DNA from: Chaetoceros tenuissimus
Lineage: Eukaryota > Bacillariophyta > Thalassiosirophyceae > Chaetocerotales > Chaetocerotaceae
Assembly: GCA_021927905.1 (NCBI GenBank)
Contig: BLLK01000045.1
Span: forward strand, 1,984,001 to 2,048,000
Length of the DNA stretch: 64,000 bases
Direction: 5' to 3'
How positions within the stretch are numbered: the stretch's first letter is position 1; every line of letters starts with the position of its first letter. Below are positions 9,846 to 19,630 of this stretch, piece by piece. Made by a program: the position numbers and the translations under genes. The notes under the pieces were generated by a model. The model was not told the DNA's origin and did no database searches. It saw only the letters and a list, made by a program, of their open reading frames with translations.

Positions 9846-10841
9846 ATGAGTGCAGCAGTCGAAAATCCACCAATATCCGTCAAAGAAAGACTTGAAAGAT
9901 GGGAACCAACACGAATCAGTTTATCCTCTTTGGGGGCCAAGCTTTCTTCTGCTTCAAAAAGAAGAAAGGCTAGACTCCAGAAGGAGAGAATGCTTTTACA
10001 AGAAAAAAGAATTCTAAATCAAGAAAAAGCAAACTCGGCAAGAATCGAGAAGGAGGAAGAATTAGAAAGAGTCGCAAAGCTGCTTGTCGATAAGCAACAA
10101 GCGGCTGAGGATAAGAGAACAAATGCCCTTAGGTCCCTTTCTTTGACACTAAAGAAAACAAATGAAGAAAAAGCCTTGAGAACTCGTTGCTTTTCAGACA
10201 GCGAGGAAAGGGAAAAGAAAAAAAACCTCCAGTCTCTTGAAGAAAAACTTTCCAGCGCTGCCCTCAATGCAGAACTCAATCTCAAAGATGTTAAAGAAAA
10301 AGCCCAATTATCAAACGATGCAAAAAAGGAGAAGTTGGAAGCATTTCAGAAAAAGACAGAGTTTTTAGAGTTGGAGAAGAAGAATCGCCTAGCGAACAAA
10401 TTGCAAGCTTCTCAGTTACGACTTTCAAAGGGGAAAGAAGGAAAGAATTTCAACAAGACAACCATCACCGAGAAACTCGAGGCTGTTAAAATTTTCAAGG
10501 AGGAAGAAATAGAGAAAAGAAAGGAATCCAAAGAACTCCTTGAAGAAAAATTGAAAGATTCCAATGAAAGAAGGCTCTCTATTCTTTCAAAAAGAGTGGA
10601 AAAGGCTCGTCGAACTCCAAAGCTCGACCTATCACCACCTTTGGTTGTTTCGCACATCGTTACTCCTACCAAAGAGAAAGGTGATGAAAGAGAACTTGTC
10701 GATATCCCATTGACAAACGAGAAAAATGTTGTAGAGAAAAAGGTGATTGTCGAAGAACCAAAACAGTTTGCATCAACAATCGAATTGGTACTACACTGGG
10801 TCTTTTCTAAACTCCGTGCATTTTTGCCGTTCTGGAAATAG
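9846..10841 (+). CDS. Coiled-coil protein with amphipathic C-terminal segment
   Basis: Not recognised as a named family. From ATG 9846 (MSAAVENPPISVKERLERWE) it is about 331 aa. The frame is also open from an ATG at 9717, but those 43 residues look like translated leader. Residues ~15-250 are almost uninterrupted Lys/Glu-rich heptad sequence (K-E-R-L-E-R-W, E-E-K-L-S-S-A, L-E-E-K-L-K), resembling stathmin-like or other long-helix cytoskeletal proteins in style only. The tail is acidic/basic and ends with V-L-H-W-V-F-S-K-L-R-A-F-L-P-F-W-K, a short hydrophobic helix that could touch a membrane. Confidence 0.6.
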   Translation: MSAAVENPPISVKERLERWEPTRISLSSLGAKLSSASKRRKARLQKERMLLQEKRILNQEKANSARIEKEEELERVAKLLVDKQQAAEDKRTNALRSLSLTLKKTNEEKALRTRCFSDSEEREKKKNLQSLEEKLSSAALNAELNLKDVKEKAQLSNDAKKEKLEAFQKKTEFLELEKKNRLANKLQASQLRLSKGKEGKNFNKTTITEKLEAVKIFKEEEIEKRKESKELLEEKLKDSNERRLSILSKRVEKARRTPKLDLSPPLVVSHIVTPTKEKGDERELVDIPLTNEKNVVEKKVIVEEPKQFASTIELVLHWVFSKLRAFLPFWK

Positions 10842-10872
10842 GTTTATTTTTAACATAAAACTGTTGTATTTA

Positions 10873-11388
10873 TTACAAATCTTCTTCGTCCTCTTCATCC
10901 TCATCAAGTGGTATAGCAAACTTCTGCTCAAAGAATGGTGATCCTAATCCTCCCTGTTGTTTTCTTGCAGCAGCTTGATTCATCATGTTGCTGAATTTGC
11001 TTCCACCTTCTTGTGGTATCCCAACTCCCATCTCTTCGAAAAAACCACCATCACTATTTGGAGGCATTGAACGAACATTTTGTTCTTGAATCTGTTGCAT
11101 GAAACGCTTTCCCTCTGGAGATTCCAATCTTTGTCGATTTCTTTCGTCAAATGCCTCACGAGCCTCTCGAAAGTCTTCATATTTTTGTTGTGCATCATCT
11201 CTATCATCTGAGTCACCAGATAGACTTGAAAGGAAGTCGTCATTTCCCCATTTACCACCTCCTACCGAAAGAGCAATCTGTGGTGCATGACAAGGATGAG
11301 GGTATAGAAATGAATTAGAAACACTAATTATGCTTGGTCCTAAAAGAAGAAAGGAGAGACACGTTTTTATTGAATTAGAGAACTTCAT
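10873..11388 (-). CDS. Small plastid-type preprotein, function unknown
   Basis: 171 aa. Residues 1-26 form a signal peptide (basic start, L-S-F-L-L-L-G core) ending N-S|F-L-Y-P, which fits the signal-peptide/transit-peptide junction with Phe at +1 used for import into complex plastids. The mature part has a helical E-D-F-R-E-A-R-E-A-F-D-E-R-N-R-Q-R stretch, a Gly/Met-rich middle, F-F-E-Q-K-F-A-I-P-L and a strongly acidic end (D-E-D-E-E-D-E-E-D-L). The family was not recognised. Plastid import is inferred from the presequence only. Confidence 0.65.
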   Translation of the reverse strand: MKFSNSIKTCLSFLLLGPSIISVSNSFLYPHPCHAPQIALSVGGGKWGNDDFLSSLSGDSDDRDDAQQKYEDFREAREAFDERNRQRLESPEGKRFMQQIQEQNVRSMPPNSDGGFFEEMGVGIPQEGGSKFSNMMNQAAARKQQGGLGSPFFEQKFAIPLDEDEEDEEDL

Positions 11389-11917
11389 GATGCATGTAAA
11401 GATCTTGATAAGAATAAACCTCGAACCTCTTTAATGCAAAAACTATGATTGAAAACACCTACAGTTTCAGTTATTCTACACAAGTTTTCTACATCATCGT
11501 CCTTCGTCGTCTACAATGCACTTCTTGCATTGATGTCTTCATACCAATTTAGCGCGAAGACACGAAAGAATGTTTTGTAAAATAGCGTTTGGTATCTTTT
11601 GTAGTATCCTCTCCCTTACTCATATCTCATCATGTCAAACTTGTAGATAAATGAATATAGTATTATATTAGATCTTAGGATTATTCCAGGCATTTTCAAA
11701 ATTCTCAAGCGCTCCCATTGATTCATTTTCGCATGATTCCTGACTAAGAAATAATTCATTCTTCTTAGCATCTACGTACCTTACAAAACATGTGTGTGAA
11801 TGGATTTTAGGTTGGGTTTTACTAGGTATTTTGGTTGACGGATTACGGACTGACATAATGGTATTCATATCTAGATATTTGGATGAAAGTCATTTCTTGC
11901 TTCCAAAACTATCAAAG
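11389..11917. other. Intergenic region upstream of plastid-type gene / downstream of APC11
   Basis: Holds the promoter of the leftward small preprotein gene. A minus-strand frame of 66 codons at 11668-11868 lies just downstream of APC11. It has no recognisable motif and APC11 already ends at its normal C-terminus, so it is not called. Confidence 0.45.
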
Positions 11918-12325
11918 CTAATTGTTTCCATCATCACGGGAAGTTTCTACACCCAAATCCCACTCTTGCCTACACATGGGACATGTTGGAGAGTTCCTTG
12001 TGGAAATCCAAGTGGTTATGCATTGCAAATGAAAATAATGTCGGCATTTCCCAACTACTACAGGACACTCATCACCTGGATATTTTGCACCAGGGGCAAC
12101 GCCTTCATATGCAGATTGACAAATACCACATACATCGTCATCATCATCTCCACAATTCCAGGTCCAATGTGCTACACCATGAAACTTCTTTATCCTCACT
12201 CTCAATTTTGGTCTATTTTTCAATTGGCTTTCAGTAGGCGTATGTAATGCGCTTGCTGACAGGTCAAAGGAGTCGCTCGTTGAAGCATCAATGATAGGAG
12301 TATCACTTGAACGTTTTCTAGACAT
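11918..12325 (-). CDS. APC11: Anaphase-promoting complex subunit 11 (RING-H2)
   Basis: Catalytic RING subunit of the anaphase-promoting complex/cyclosome, which recruits the E2 and ubiquitinates cyclins and securin. The core matches APC11 nearly block by block: L-R-V-R-I-K-K-F-H-G-V-A-H-W-T-W, C-G-I-C-Q-S-A-Y-E-G, K-Y-P-G-D-E-C-P, C-R-H-Y-F-H-L-Q-C-I-T-T-W and C-P-M-C-R-Q-E-W. All RING-H2 ligands and the extra APC11 Cys are present. An N-terminal extension of about 45 Ser/Thr-rich residues precedes the core, whereas family members usually start directly with it. ATG 12325 (MSRKRSSD) is preferred; the frame is open to 12400 with another possible start. 135 aa with this start. Confidence 0.93.
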   Translation of the reverse strand: MSRKRSSDTPIIDASTSDSFDLSASALHTPTESQLKNRPKLRVRIKKFHGVAHWTWNCGDDDDDVCGICQSAYEGVAPGAKYPGDECPVVVGKCRHYFHLQCITTWISTRNSPTCPMCRQEWDLGVETSRDDGNN

Positions 12326-12689
12326 TTCTCTATCTTTCTGATGTTGGAAAATCAAAAGCACCTCACCAATTAAATAGAGATCTTTGAAATACACCAGCAT
12401 GTAGCTCCTTCCTCTAGATCCATAGTAGTATTAGATCTTACGTACCATAGTAGAGATGGCACGCTGCAAATTTGAATACTATCTTTCTTTATCTTGCATT
12501 CCCTTTCCTATCTCTTTTGTGAAAAAACACTAATTTAGGTTGACATAGGGGTGCGCTGTCCTTGCTCACATTTCTAGATTTGCTGGATGAGAAAAAAAGT
12601 CCAGACTGCGTATGGCGTGTGTTTTCCCACAGCTTCGCACACAAAACAAGGAATCTTTTACATCTGTTGTAAAGTAGAAGCAGACAAAT
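12326..12689. other. Divergent intergenic region
   Basis: Promoter region shared by APC11 (leftward) and the rightward unknown gene. Nothing else was recognised. Confidence 0.5.
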
Positions 12690-13406
12690 ATGCAAATTTT
12701 CAGAGATCGAGTAAATTACGCTGATATTCCAGACAAAATTGAAATGAATAAAAAACGACAAAGAAAATCATTCCTACCTCGGCCTGTGAAAGAGAATAAG
12801 ATTCGAATTATAGATTTAGATCAAGGTAGCAGCAAAGTGAATCACTCACAGATCAGAGAAGGGAAATTATCGAATTTGAAATCTTTCAGTGATTCTTTCA
12901 TTGGATACATGAGTATTTTGCTAGACATGTTGAACAGAAGCAATTGTTTTATTCAAGCTTTTGCTGTTCATTTCATCTTTTATCAGATGATGCGACCTTG
13001 GCATAAGGACGGAGATGCATTCTACATTATAAATCTGTTCAAATACTACCCTACTATAACCGGCTGGTTATTTATTTTGAACAAAAGCAGGGCGTATCTT
13101 GAAAACAATTTGAACAGGAGGAAACAATTGAAAAAAGATGGTAGCTGTCAGACAATTGCTACTGTATCCTCTTCATTAAGTCTCGTGCATTCGAGCAACG
13201 AAACATTTTTAAATGTTCACCAATCTAGTACTGGTGCTTTGAACAAAGATGGACTTTCATCTAATTCTCATCACTTATCTAGCAGCAATGTTGTCGGCAC
13301 AAATATCAATCTCCAAACCAATAGTTTCGAAGAAAGTATATCAGACCAAAGCGAAGAAAGTAACGAATGGGGATATTTTGTTGACTACAAGGATCAGCAC
13401 TCATAA
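12690..13406 (+). CDS. Hypothetical protein
   Basis: Not recognised. 238 aa in one exon; ATG 12690 is first, and ATG 12744 (MNKKRQRKSFLPRP) is an alternative start. The N-terminus is basic and could be a nuclear localisation signal. The middle (residues ~75-150) is mildly hydrophobic and aromatic (F-I-Q-A-F-A-V-H-F-I-F-Y-Q-M-M, Y-P-T-I-T-G-W-L-F-I-L), possibly helical. The C-terminal third is Ser/Asn-rich and low complexity. No domain was seen. The continuous frame and position between genes support it as real, but only moderately. Confidence 0.5.
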   Translation: MQIFRDRVNYADIPDKIEMNKKRQRKSFLPRPVKENKIRIIDLDQGSSKVNHSQIREGKLSNLKSFSDSFIGYMSILLDMLNRSNCFIQAFAVHFIFYQMMRPWHKDGDAFYIINLFKYYPTITGWLFILNKSRAYLENNLNRRKQLKKDGSCQTIATVSSSLSLVHSSNETFLNVHQSSTGALNKDGLSSNSHHLSSSNVVGTNINLQTNSFEESISDQSEESNEWGYFVDYKDQHS

Positions 13407-13596
13407 AATCGAACCTATATATTTCTACGATATTCCTACGGCAATGGATCAGGCTTTTATATCCTTTCTCTTTTATGTCCTAAATGTATTCTTTTCTTCA
13501 GTGCACAACAAGTAATGTATTTCACTATGTCAGATGATATTGATTTATATCTCAATATTTGACTGTAAGCTATTTTAAAATTTCTATAATATGTAT

Positions 13597-14871
13597 TTAC
13601 CCATGATATTTTTCAATTTTGTGATCAAGTTGCGTGAAATTCTGCCCAAGTTCTTTTATCGCCTCTTCAAACGTTGGCAAAGTGGTTCTTGCTCCGTTTC
13701 CTAGTATCTTTTTACCTGCAACCCAGGAAGCAAACTTCAATCTAAATAAAGTATCACTGGATCCAACATATGACTGGCATAGCTTAGAGCCGCTGTAAAT
13801 GTATCCTCCGATAAAAGAGTCACCTGCTCCGGTTGTATCTACAACATCATCTTTATTTACTTTCGGAGGACCACAATAGGTTAATTTGTAGGTGACTTTC
13901 TCCTCACCAATTAAATTAGAATCTGATTTCTTCGATCGATGCATCACAAGGTGTGAGATGTAAATACATTCAGGACTTTCACTTTTGATTTTTACGGAAT
14001 GGATTCTTTTGATATCCATATCGGATAACTTCAAGATATCACAAGTCTCAATAGCTTCGATTTTTACATGAACTGAACCACGTTCACCCCTTGTAATAAT
14101 TACTTCTTTTGCAAAGTCATAGTTACTAGTGGTATTAAAACTCTGCAACCAGTAAGAAATCATAATGCATTTGAAATTGAATTCGTCTACTTCAATTACA
14201 TCTTCTTCACTTATTGTGAAAGGATCATATCCTATTCTTCTTTCAAGAATTGGCCTCATTAATGAATCCTCTGTAGTGAATATAGTATCCGCATAGTCTA
14301 TGATATCATCAAAAGCTTGAGTATACCTATCCCTCTCTACATCAACACTTATTCGAATATTCAAGTTCTTGGCAGTTTTTACAATTGATGCAGCTGCTTC
14401 GGTATGTCTGCTATCAGAGTGAATATGTTCAACATCCCTTAGTAATTCATCAAATTCAACAGCACTCAGAGCATAATTTCTATCCAGTGTCCCAACTGTT
14501 CCTGCGTCAAAGAAGCAAGTACGAGTATAGGGATGGTTCTTTGTGACAATGATTGTGCATACTGAACTTCGTCCTGTGGATCGTACAAGTAAAGGATTTG
14601 AGGTATCAACATTATAGCTGTTGAGCTCGTTAATTAAGAAATCACCAACACCATCTGTCGATATTTTTGATAATAGATTTATTTTCATTTTCACATTTGT
14701 CACAGTTGTGGGAGGTAGTAGACGCCCTAGTGTGCATGATGTATTTGCTCCATTGCCTCCCCCACATTCAAAAGTGCTACATGCTGATTTTGAGTCAGCT
14801 GTTGGATAATTTTCAACATAAAGCAATCTGTCCAAAGTTGCCGCCCCAATTACTAGGATCTTGGATGACAT
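13597..14871 (-). CDS. PfkB-family (ribokinase-like) carbohydrate kinase
   Basis: 424 aa. ATP-dependent sugar or nucleoside kinase of the ribokinase fold. N-terminal strand K-I-L-V-I-G-A-A-T-L-D, Gly-rich substrate segment E-C-G-G-G-N-G-A-N-T-S, and the PfkB signature D-T-T-G-A-G-D-S-F-I-G-G near residues 343-354, carrying the catalytic Asp and anion hole. E-V-I-I-T-R-G-E-R-G-S-V matches the nucleotide-binding strand. An insert around residues 270-330 makes it longer than the ~300-330 aa norm. The early D-x-x and C-G-G-G-N-G-A-N pattern recalls ketohexokinase-type members, but the substrate cannot be assigned. No targeting presequence is obvious, so it is probably cytosolic. Confidence 0.88.
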   Translation of the reverse strand: MSSKILVIGAATLDRLLYVENYPTADSKSACSTFECGGGNGANTSCTLGRLLPPTTVTNVKMKINLLSKISTDGVGDFLINELNSYNVDTSNPLLVRSTGRSSVCTIIVTKNHPYTRTCFFDAGTVGTLDRNYALSAVEFDELLRDVEHIHSDSRHTEAAASIVKTAKNLNIRISVDVERDRYTQAFDDIIDYADTIFTTEDSLMRPILERRIGYDPFTISEEDVIEVDEFNFKCIMISYWLQSFNTTSNYDFAKEVIITRGERGSVHVKIEAIETCDILKLSDMDIKRIHSVKIKSESPECIYISHLVMHRSKKSDSNLIGEEKVTYKLTYCGPPKVNKDDVVDTTGAGDSFIGGYIYSGSKLCQSYVGSSDTLFRLKFASWVAGKKILGNGARTTLPTFEEAIKELGQNFTQLDHKIEKYHG

Positions 14872-15279
14872 AGATAATGCTGTGCCATCTCTTTTTGATA
14901 CTTATGTATGTGTTATGGACTGTGGTACCTCGTCGTATTTGTGAAAAATGTTAGCTATCGCGATTGTGACGAAAGCAAGATGAAAGAATTTGGACTTTCT
15001 TGGTGCGTACTTACTATACTTCAACTTATACCCGCCATATACCCGCTACAAATATTCTCATAAATTGAAAATAATGAAAGAGAATGCATGCATAAACCAT
15101 TGTAATTGCATTATTTTATTTGTATCATTGTAATGTCAAATGTATAACGTAAAAATTATATAAAAATTAGGGATGCGGGAGAGACTATCGAGGCAACCAA
15201 AAAGTAATCAGAAAATAACGCAGCACTCTCAAAACTAACAAATCCCTTTCCATAAAATGGGAACTCAATCATGTGTGTT
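14872..15279. other. Intergenic region
   Basis: Between the PfkB gene promoter and the 3' end of the RING-H2 gene. AT-rich; no gene or clear motif seen. Confidence 0.5.
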
Positions 15280-15979
15280 TTATACGTCCTCGACCAAAAA
15301 TTCATTCCTGCACATTGGACATTCATCATGACTCTTTAGCAGCCATGGAATTATGCAATTGGTATGATAAATATGACTGCAATCGATATTCTTCGACATT
15401 GCTATAGGCTCCCCCTCAGCAAATTCTTCTGTGCAAATTGGGCAGGATTTACAAGGGTCTATGATGTAGTCACATTCTTCTCCTAAATTCAATTCCGCCA
15501 CTGTTGTTGAATTCGATTGAATTATAGCTTGGTCATCATCAGGAGACTTTGGTACTCCCTCTTCTTCGTCAGCTGAAAGTGTATCTATTTCAGGTTCCTT
15601 CATTACATCATACACTACTTTCTACAAGTTTCTGTGAGCAAAGTGTTGTATTGGTTATAGTTTGGAACAACAGTTGCCTTCTTACCTTTTGTATGATATT
15701 ATTCTCAATCATCTGCCTTCGTTTTCTTTCTTCCAATGGACTAACAGTTTTCTCTGGCAACTCCCCTACAATTCTTACCAAACCTGATCTATACTTTCTC
15801 ACAAGGAGAAATACAACGGAAACCAATGCGATAGAAGCAGCAATAGAAAATAATATTGTGGTGGTAGATGATTCATGTTGTGTATTCTTCACATCTTCAT
15901 CTTTGAGCAAAGATTCCAAAACGCTTGTTTGGATTTCAGCAGCGAATGGACTCTGTGTTGGAAAGATTTTTGAGCTCAT
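15280..15979 (-). CDS. Single-pass membrane RING-H2 protein (putative E3 ubiquitin ligase)
   Basis: Two exons: 15686-15979 and 15280-15621, joined across a 64-nt intron (GTAAGAAGG donor, CTTGTAG acceptor) in phase 0, giving 211 aa. The junction reads N-N-I-I-Q-K|K-V-V-Y-D-V. One membrane helix at residues ~41-60 (ILFSIAASIALVSVVFLLV) is followed by basic K-Y-R, then an acidic linker. A C-terminal RING-H2 follows: C-P-I-C-T-E-E-F, C-S-H-I-Y-H-T-N-C-I-I-P-W and C-P-M-C-R-N-E-F, with complete C3H2C3 ligands. The layout (TM then RING-H2) matches ATL/RNF membrane E3 ligases. The substrate is unknown. Confidence 0.85.
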
Positions 15980-16415
15980 TTTCCCAGCTAATCTTAAGTC
16001 CGTGATCCGTGATCTTGCTCTCCTAGGTAGCGAGTTGTAGTAAGTACCTGGTACGTGGTCAACAATTTATTAGAAGAAGTAAAAGAAAAATGTTTGTTTT
16101 GAAACTTCGCAAGCTTTTTGCGAACTTTCGTCGTAGATGCGTGAATGCCGGAACTTTTCATGAAAATATTAATTTAGCTGAAATAATGAAGGCCGAAACG
16201 GGAAAGTTTGGGAAGAGAAGGGGAGGTAAAGAGGGCGGGCCGATTACAAAAGCACGATTGCTTCTTCGATTCAGCATTGTAGTAATGTAGCGACACCACA
16301 GCAAAGAAGACTTGATTCCATCAAAATGCTCATCACCATCCAATTTGCAAAGGCACGAAGCTACAAGTTTCAAAAATGCCGATAATATGCCTAGTACCTA
16401 GTAGCCTTGATTAGC
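15980..16415. other. Intergenic region
   Basis: Promoter of the leftward RING-H2 gene and 3' flank of the next minus-strand gene. A 66-codon basic plus-strand frame at 16090-16290 has no homology I recognise and is not called. Confidence 0.5.
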
Positions 16416-17378
16416 TTAGTTTTTTCTTTTTCTATCATCAGAATCACTTTTTGCATCATCAAATTTCTCATCGTCTCCAAAGAAGTCTTGAACAAAACCA
16501 TTGTAAAAGTCATCACTATCTTCAGCTTCTTTCCCAACTAAAATGTCTTCACTTGTGTCTAAAAATTCAATAGTCACTGGAGTACTTGGATCAACACCAC
16601 CCTTTGGGATCGGTATATGTTTTGGAACATCGCTGTCAACCATTCTAAAGTGCCTTTCTTGCTCCCGTAAATTATCCTCTACTTTCTTTCTACGAATACA
16701 ATTCATGACAAAGTTTGAAATAGCATCCAAAGGCGGACTCTTTTCTTCATACTTTTTCCATGTTTTCTTTGGAATTCCTTTATAGACATCCACAAAATCC
16801 TTGCATAATTCGTCCGAAAGCAAGCTTCTTCCCTCTACCAAAGGTACTTCTGACAGATCTCTCAAAAGTTGCTTTCTATCTACAAACATTGCAGAACCAT
16901 ACATACTCACAGTAAGAGAAACGCCAACATCCATACAAAACTTGACAGTTCTGAAAATAATACCCGGCTTTCTCATGTTATCAGAAGGAGCATTATCAAA
17001 GGTATATCCACCACCAATCATATCACGTCTTTGCTTCTTTTTAACAATCAAATTGGAAATCAGTCTCGGACCTCTTCGTAGAAAGACAAATGTACAAAGT
17101 CCTAAAGCAAGCCCGTATGTCATCCCATTATTATTCATGTTTGTAATCATTGCCTTCTCCGAAGAATATTCTGGACCGTTGTACAATTCATCTAGTCTTT
17201 TGATACGATCTTCAGCAGTTTTGGAAGAGCTATCATCTTCGTATTCCGTCGGAGCGTCAGGTGTAGGAGCAAATTTGTTTCGAATAACTTTTAAAAATGT
17301 GTCGAAGATTACTTCTTCTTCTGATAGCCCCCTTCCGTTCGTATTACGTTTATCTTCTTCACCTCTTTTTTCCGGCAT
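16416..17378 (-). CDS. Hypothetical two-TM protein
   Basis: Not recognised. 320 aa, one exon. Two hydrophobic stretches lie at residues ~85-101 (MTYGLALGLCTFVFL) and ~143-163 (FCMDVGVSLTVSMYGSAMF), separated by a basic loop (V-K-K-K-Q-R-R-D). The N-terminal third and the tail are charged and acidic. A conserved-looking I-P-K-G-G-V-D-P-S-T-P motif sits near residue 265. The arrangement of two TM hairpins with a central basic loop could be an organelle inner-membrane protein; that is inference without family support. Confidence 0.6.
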   Translation of the reverse strand: MPEKRGEEDKRNTNGRGLSEEEVIFDTFLKVIRNKFAPTPDAPTEYEDDSSSKTAEDRIKRLDELYNGPEYSSEKAMITNMNNNGMTYGLALGLCTFVFLRRGPRLISNLIVKKKQRRDMIGGGYTFDNAPSDNMRKPGIIFRTVKFCMDVGVSLTVSMYGSAMFVDRKQLLRDLSEVPLVEGRSLLSDELCKDFVDVYKGIPKKTWKKYEEKSPPLDAISNFVMNCIRRKKVEDNLREQERHFRMVDSDVPKHIPIPKGGVDPSTPVTIEFLDTSEDILVGKEAEDSDDFYNGFVQDFFGDDEKFDDAKSDSDDRKRKN

Positions 17379-17754
17379 AATCTTCAGCCCTATTTTGCGT
17401 CTTCTATATATATTTGAACAAGTTTGCAGATCACTAACACAATTATGTGTAAGGTATGATGATGCGATGATGGTAAATACTATTACACATTAACATTGAT
17501 AACGTAAAGTAGTATGAGAGGATAGCTACATTGTACTAAATAGCTAGAGATAAAGATGAAATCTTGAAATCTTTCTTCTTCGCCGCTGTGCGTGTCACTT
17601 TTGTATCATCTCACTCTCACACACAACAAACAACGAAGCTGCCTTTGTTCTTCACTATTCCCATAAGTGAGATATTGCTTCTAATAACCTCTATTGTAGT
17701 TCATAGGCCACTTCTACATATAATAGAGATCGTTCAATTGAACAATTCGGTAGA
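17379..17754. other. Divergent promoter region
   Basis: Separates the leftward two-TM gene from the rightward DnaJ gene. No gene seen; it likely holds both promoters. Confidence 0.5.
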
Positions 17755-19242
17755 ATGAGGCTCTATAACTCAAGTTTGCTCGTTTTCCTATCATTGCAAA
17801 TTGGATCTTGCGACGCATTTGTTCAACCATATCATGGCAACTATTATTCACCATTGAAAATAACGCAACCATTCTTTGATGGAAGAAGTAGTCCCATCCA
17901 TTCAAACAGAGTATATTCTACCAAGCTTTATTCAGCCCCACCACTGCCAGATACATCAGATCCTTATATAATTCTAAATCTGAAACCAACCGCTGACAAA
18001 AAAGAGATCAAGCGAGCTTACAAACGGATGGCACTGAAATATCATCCTGATGTACGCACAAACTCGAAATCAACAGAGGAAGAAAAGAAGCAAGCAAATG
18101 ACGACTTTGCAAAAATTAATTCTGCGTATGCATTTTTGACTGGTAAAAGTGATGATCGACCAGAAGCTACTGAGAGTGAAAAGAAAAGTGGTTCAAGTGG
18201 CGGTGGATATACACCACCTCATCGAAGAACGTCATCTTATTCCAGTGGAGCATCAACAGATTGGAGAGATTATATGCCGAAATATGATGACGAAGCTTAT
18301 GATGCTGGTGGCGATAGTTTTGGAAGTATCTTTTCAGATCTTTTCTCGGAACTTGGTAAAGGATCTGCAGCGGGATATGCTGGATCAGGAGTGAGCATCC
18401 TAAATGATTTCATTTCATTCTTGGAAAAGGACTTTTCTTCTGTAGGCACAAGTAATGCAAAAACCAAGGAGGAAGATATTATTTTAGAATCATTGATGAA
18501 AATGGGAAGTTTGGAGGAGATAAAGGAAGAGTTCAAAGATGCAAAATTATTAGTGAAGCAATTGGAACAAAAAGAATTTGACTTGGATGTTGAACTCAAG
18601 GCTGTAGATAAAGAGAAGAGTAATATTGATGGTGGTAAAGGGAAAACATACATGGATGACATGCGACTTGAAGAGAAGAAACGAGAAATTGAAGCAAGGA
18701 AGGAAGTAGTTGCAGACTACTTAGACAGAGCTAGAATGAGACAATTAAAGTTGAGAAAAAGAATTGACGAGTTACGAGTAGAAAATGATTTGAACTCGGA
18801 ATACAAAAATAGGTCTCGAACTTCAAGCAGTACTAGCAGCAACAATTCATATGATGCATCTGGTTCGTATTCTTCAAGAACGGCGTCAAATTCTAGTTCT
18901 AATAGCAGTGATAAAGATGAAGATGCCTGGACAAGAGAGAGTTTTGGCTCAAGTCGTCGTAGGCGAGGCAGTGGTAGAACAAGGTCTAGACGCTCTAGTT
19001 CTCAATCAGAAAGAGAATCCACATCTCGGCCTCCAAAGCCTGAACCAGAAACATCGCGAAGGACATACAGTGAAAGAACTGCAGCAACTTCAACTTCAGC
19101 ATCAAGTTCGAATAATGAAAACATAGCTCCACATCGACGACTTACTTCCAGATATGATCAAGTTCAGGAAGATAAACGCCGTCTGAGAGAAATCAAAGTA
19201 GACGAGGAGATTGAGAAAATGAAGAGGGAATTAGGACTTTAG
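17755..19242 (+). CDS. Plastid-targeted DnaJ-domain protein
   Basis: 495 aa. Signal peptide at residues 1-21 ends C-D-A|F-V-Q-P, the diatom plastid junction, followed by a Ser/Tyr-rich transit region. The J domain spans residues ~65-125 with Y-I-I-L-N-L-K-P, K-R-A-Y-K-R-M-A-L-K-Y and the essential H-P-D. It should stimulate Hsp70 ATPase in the plastid. There is no Gly/Phe Zn-finger type I architecture. Instead comes a Gly/Ser linker, a Lys/Glu-rich coiled coil (~245-345) with L-E-E-I-K-E-E-F and L-R-K-R-I-D-E-L, then a long Ser/Arg-rich, probably disordered region and a short charged C-terminal helix. It is a type III (J-domain only) co-chaperone with unusual accessory parts. Confidence 0.85.
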   Translation: MRLYNSSLLVFLSLQIGSCDAFVQPYHGNYYSPLKITQPFFDGRSSPIHSNRVYSTKLYSAPPLPDTSDPYIILNLKPTADKKEIKRAYKRMALKYHPDVRTNSKSTEEEKKQANDDFAKINSAYAFLTGKSDDRPEATESEKKSGSSGGGYTPPHRRTSSYSSGASTDWRDYMPKYDDEAYDAGGDSFGSIFSDLFSELGKGSAAGYAGSGVSILNDFISFLEKDFSSVGTSNAKTKEEDIILESLMKMGSLEEIKEEFKDAKLLVKQLEQKEFDLDVELKAVDKEKSNIDGGKGKTYMDDMRLEEKKREIEARKEVVADYLDRARMRQLKLRKRIDELRVENDLNSEYKNRSRTSSSTSSNNSYDASGSYSSRTASNSSSNSSDKDEDAWTRESFGSSRRRRGSGRTRSRRSSSQSERESTSRPPKPEPETSRRTYSERTAATSTSASSSNNENIAPHRRLTSRYDQVQEDKRRLREIKVDEEIEKMKRELGL

Positions 19243-19630
19243 GACAATCTTATACATACCTAAAAAATAAAATTAAAAATAGAGTTGCGAAATAGACATT
19301 TGAATATCGAATGACAAAAAGTTCTTGTAGCTACATTTATTAACAAGGTCAAGCTGTCTCAATCTTTTCATCATTTCAGGAACTTACGTTTGATTGATTC
19401 CGGACCTTGTGATGTTTGTCTTCTTTGGAATTGTGAACATTTTCTATTAGAAATTTAGCCAATTGACAGTCGTATCAAGGTGTTATGTTGTCTTAGATGC
19501 GTACTGGAAACTGGAAAGAACATGGATCGGACCGTCAAAGTTCTTTTGTTGGAAGTTTGCACGTTTGTTGAACGTTGAACGTTGAACACACAACATATCT
19601 CATTCCAAATATCAATGAACATAAAAGATA
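19243..19630. other. Intergenic region
   Basis: Between two rightward genes. Contains a tandem 'gttgaacgttgaac' doublet near 19567-19587 and otherwise nothing recognised. Confidence 0.5.

Noticed and set aside
11668-11868. 66-codon minus-strand frame after APC11
   Set aside because: Considered as a last exon, but APC11 ends at its conserved C-terminus and no splice pair is needed. Could be a tiny gene, but no support.
11792-12247. Plus-strand frame of 151 codons
   Set aside because: Antisense to APC11 over most of its length; no recognisable domain.
16090-16290. 66-codon basic plus-strand frame
   Set aside because: No motif, in a promoter interval; likely chance.
16801-17493. Open plus-strand frame of 230 codons
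   Set aside because: Lies mostly opposite the two-TM gene 16416-17378; no motif and composition typical of an antisense shadow.
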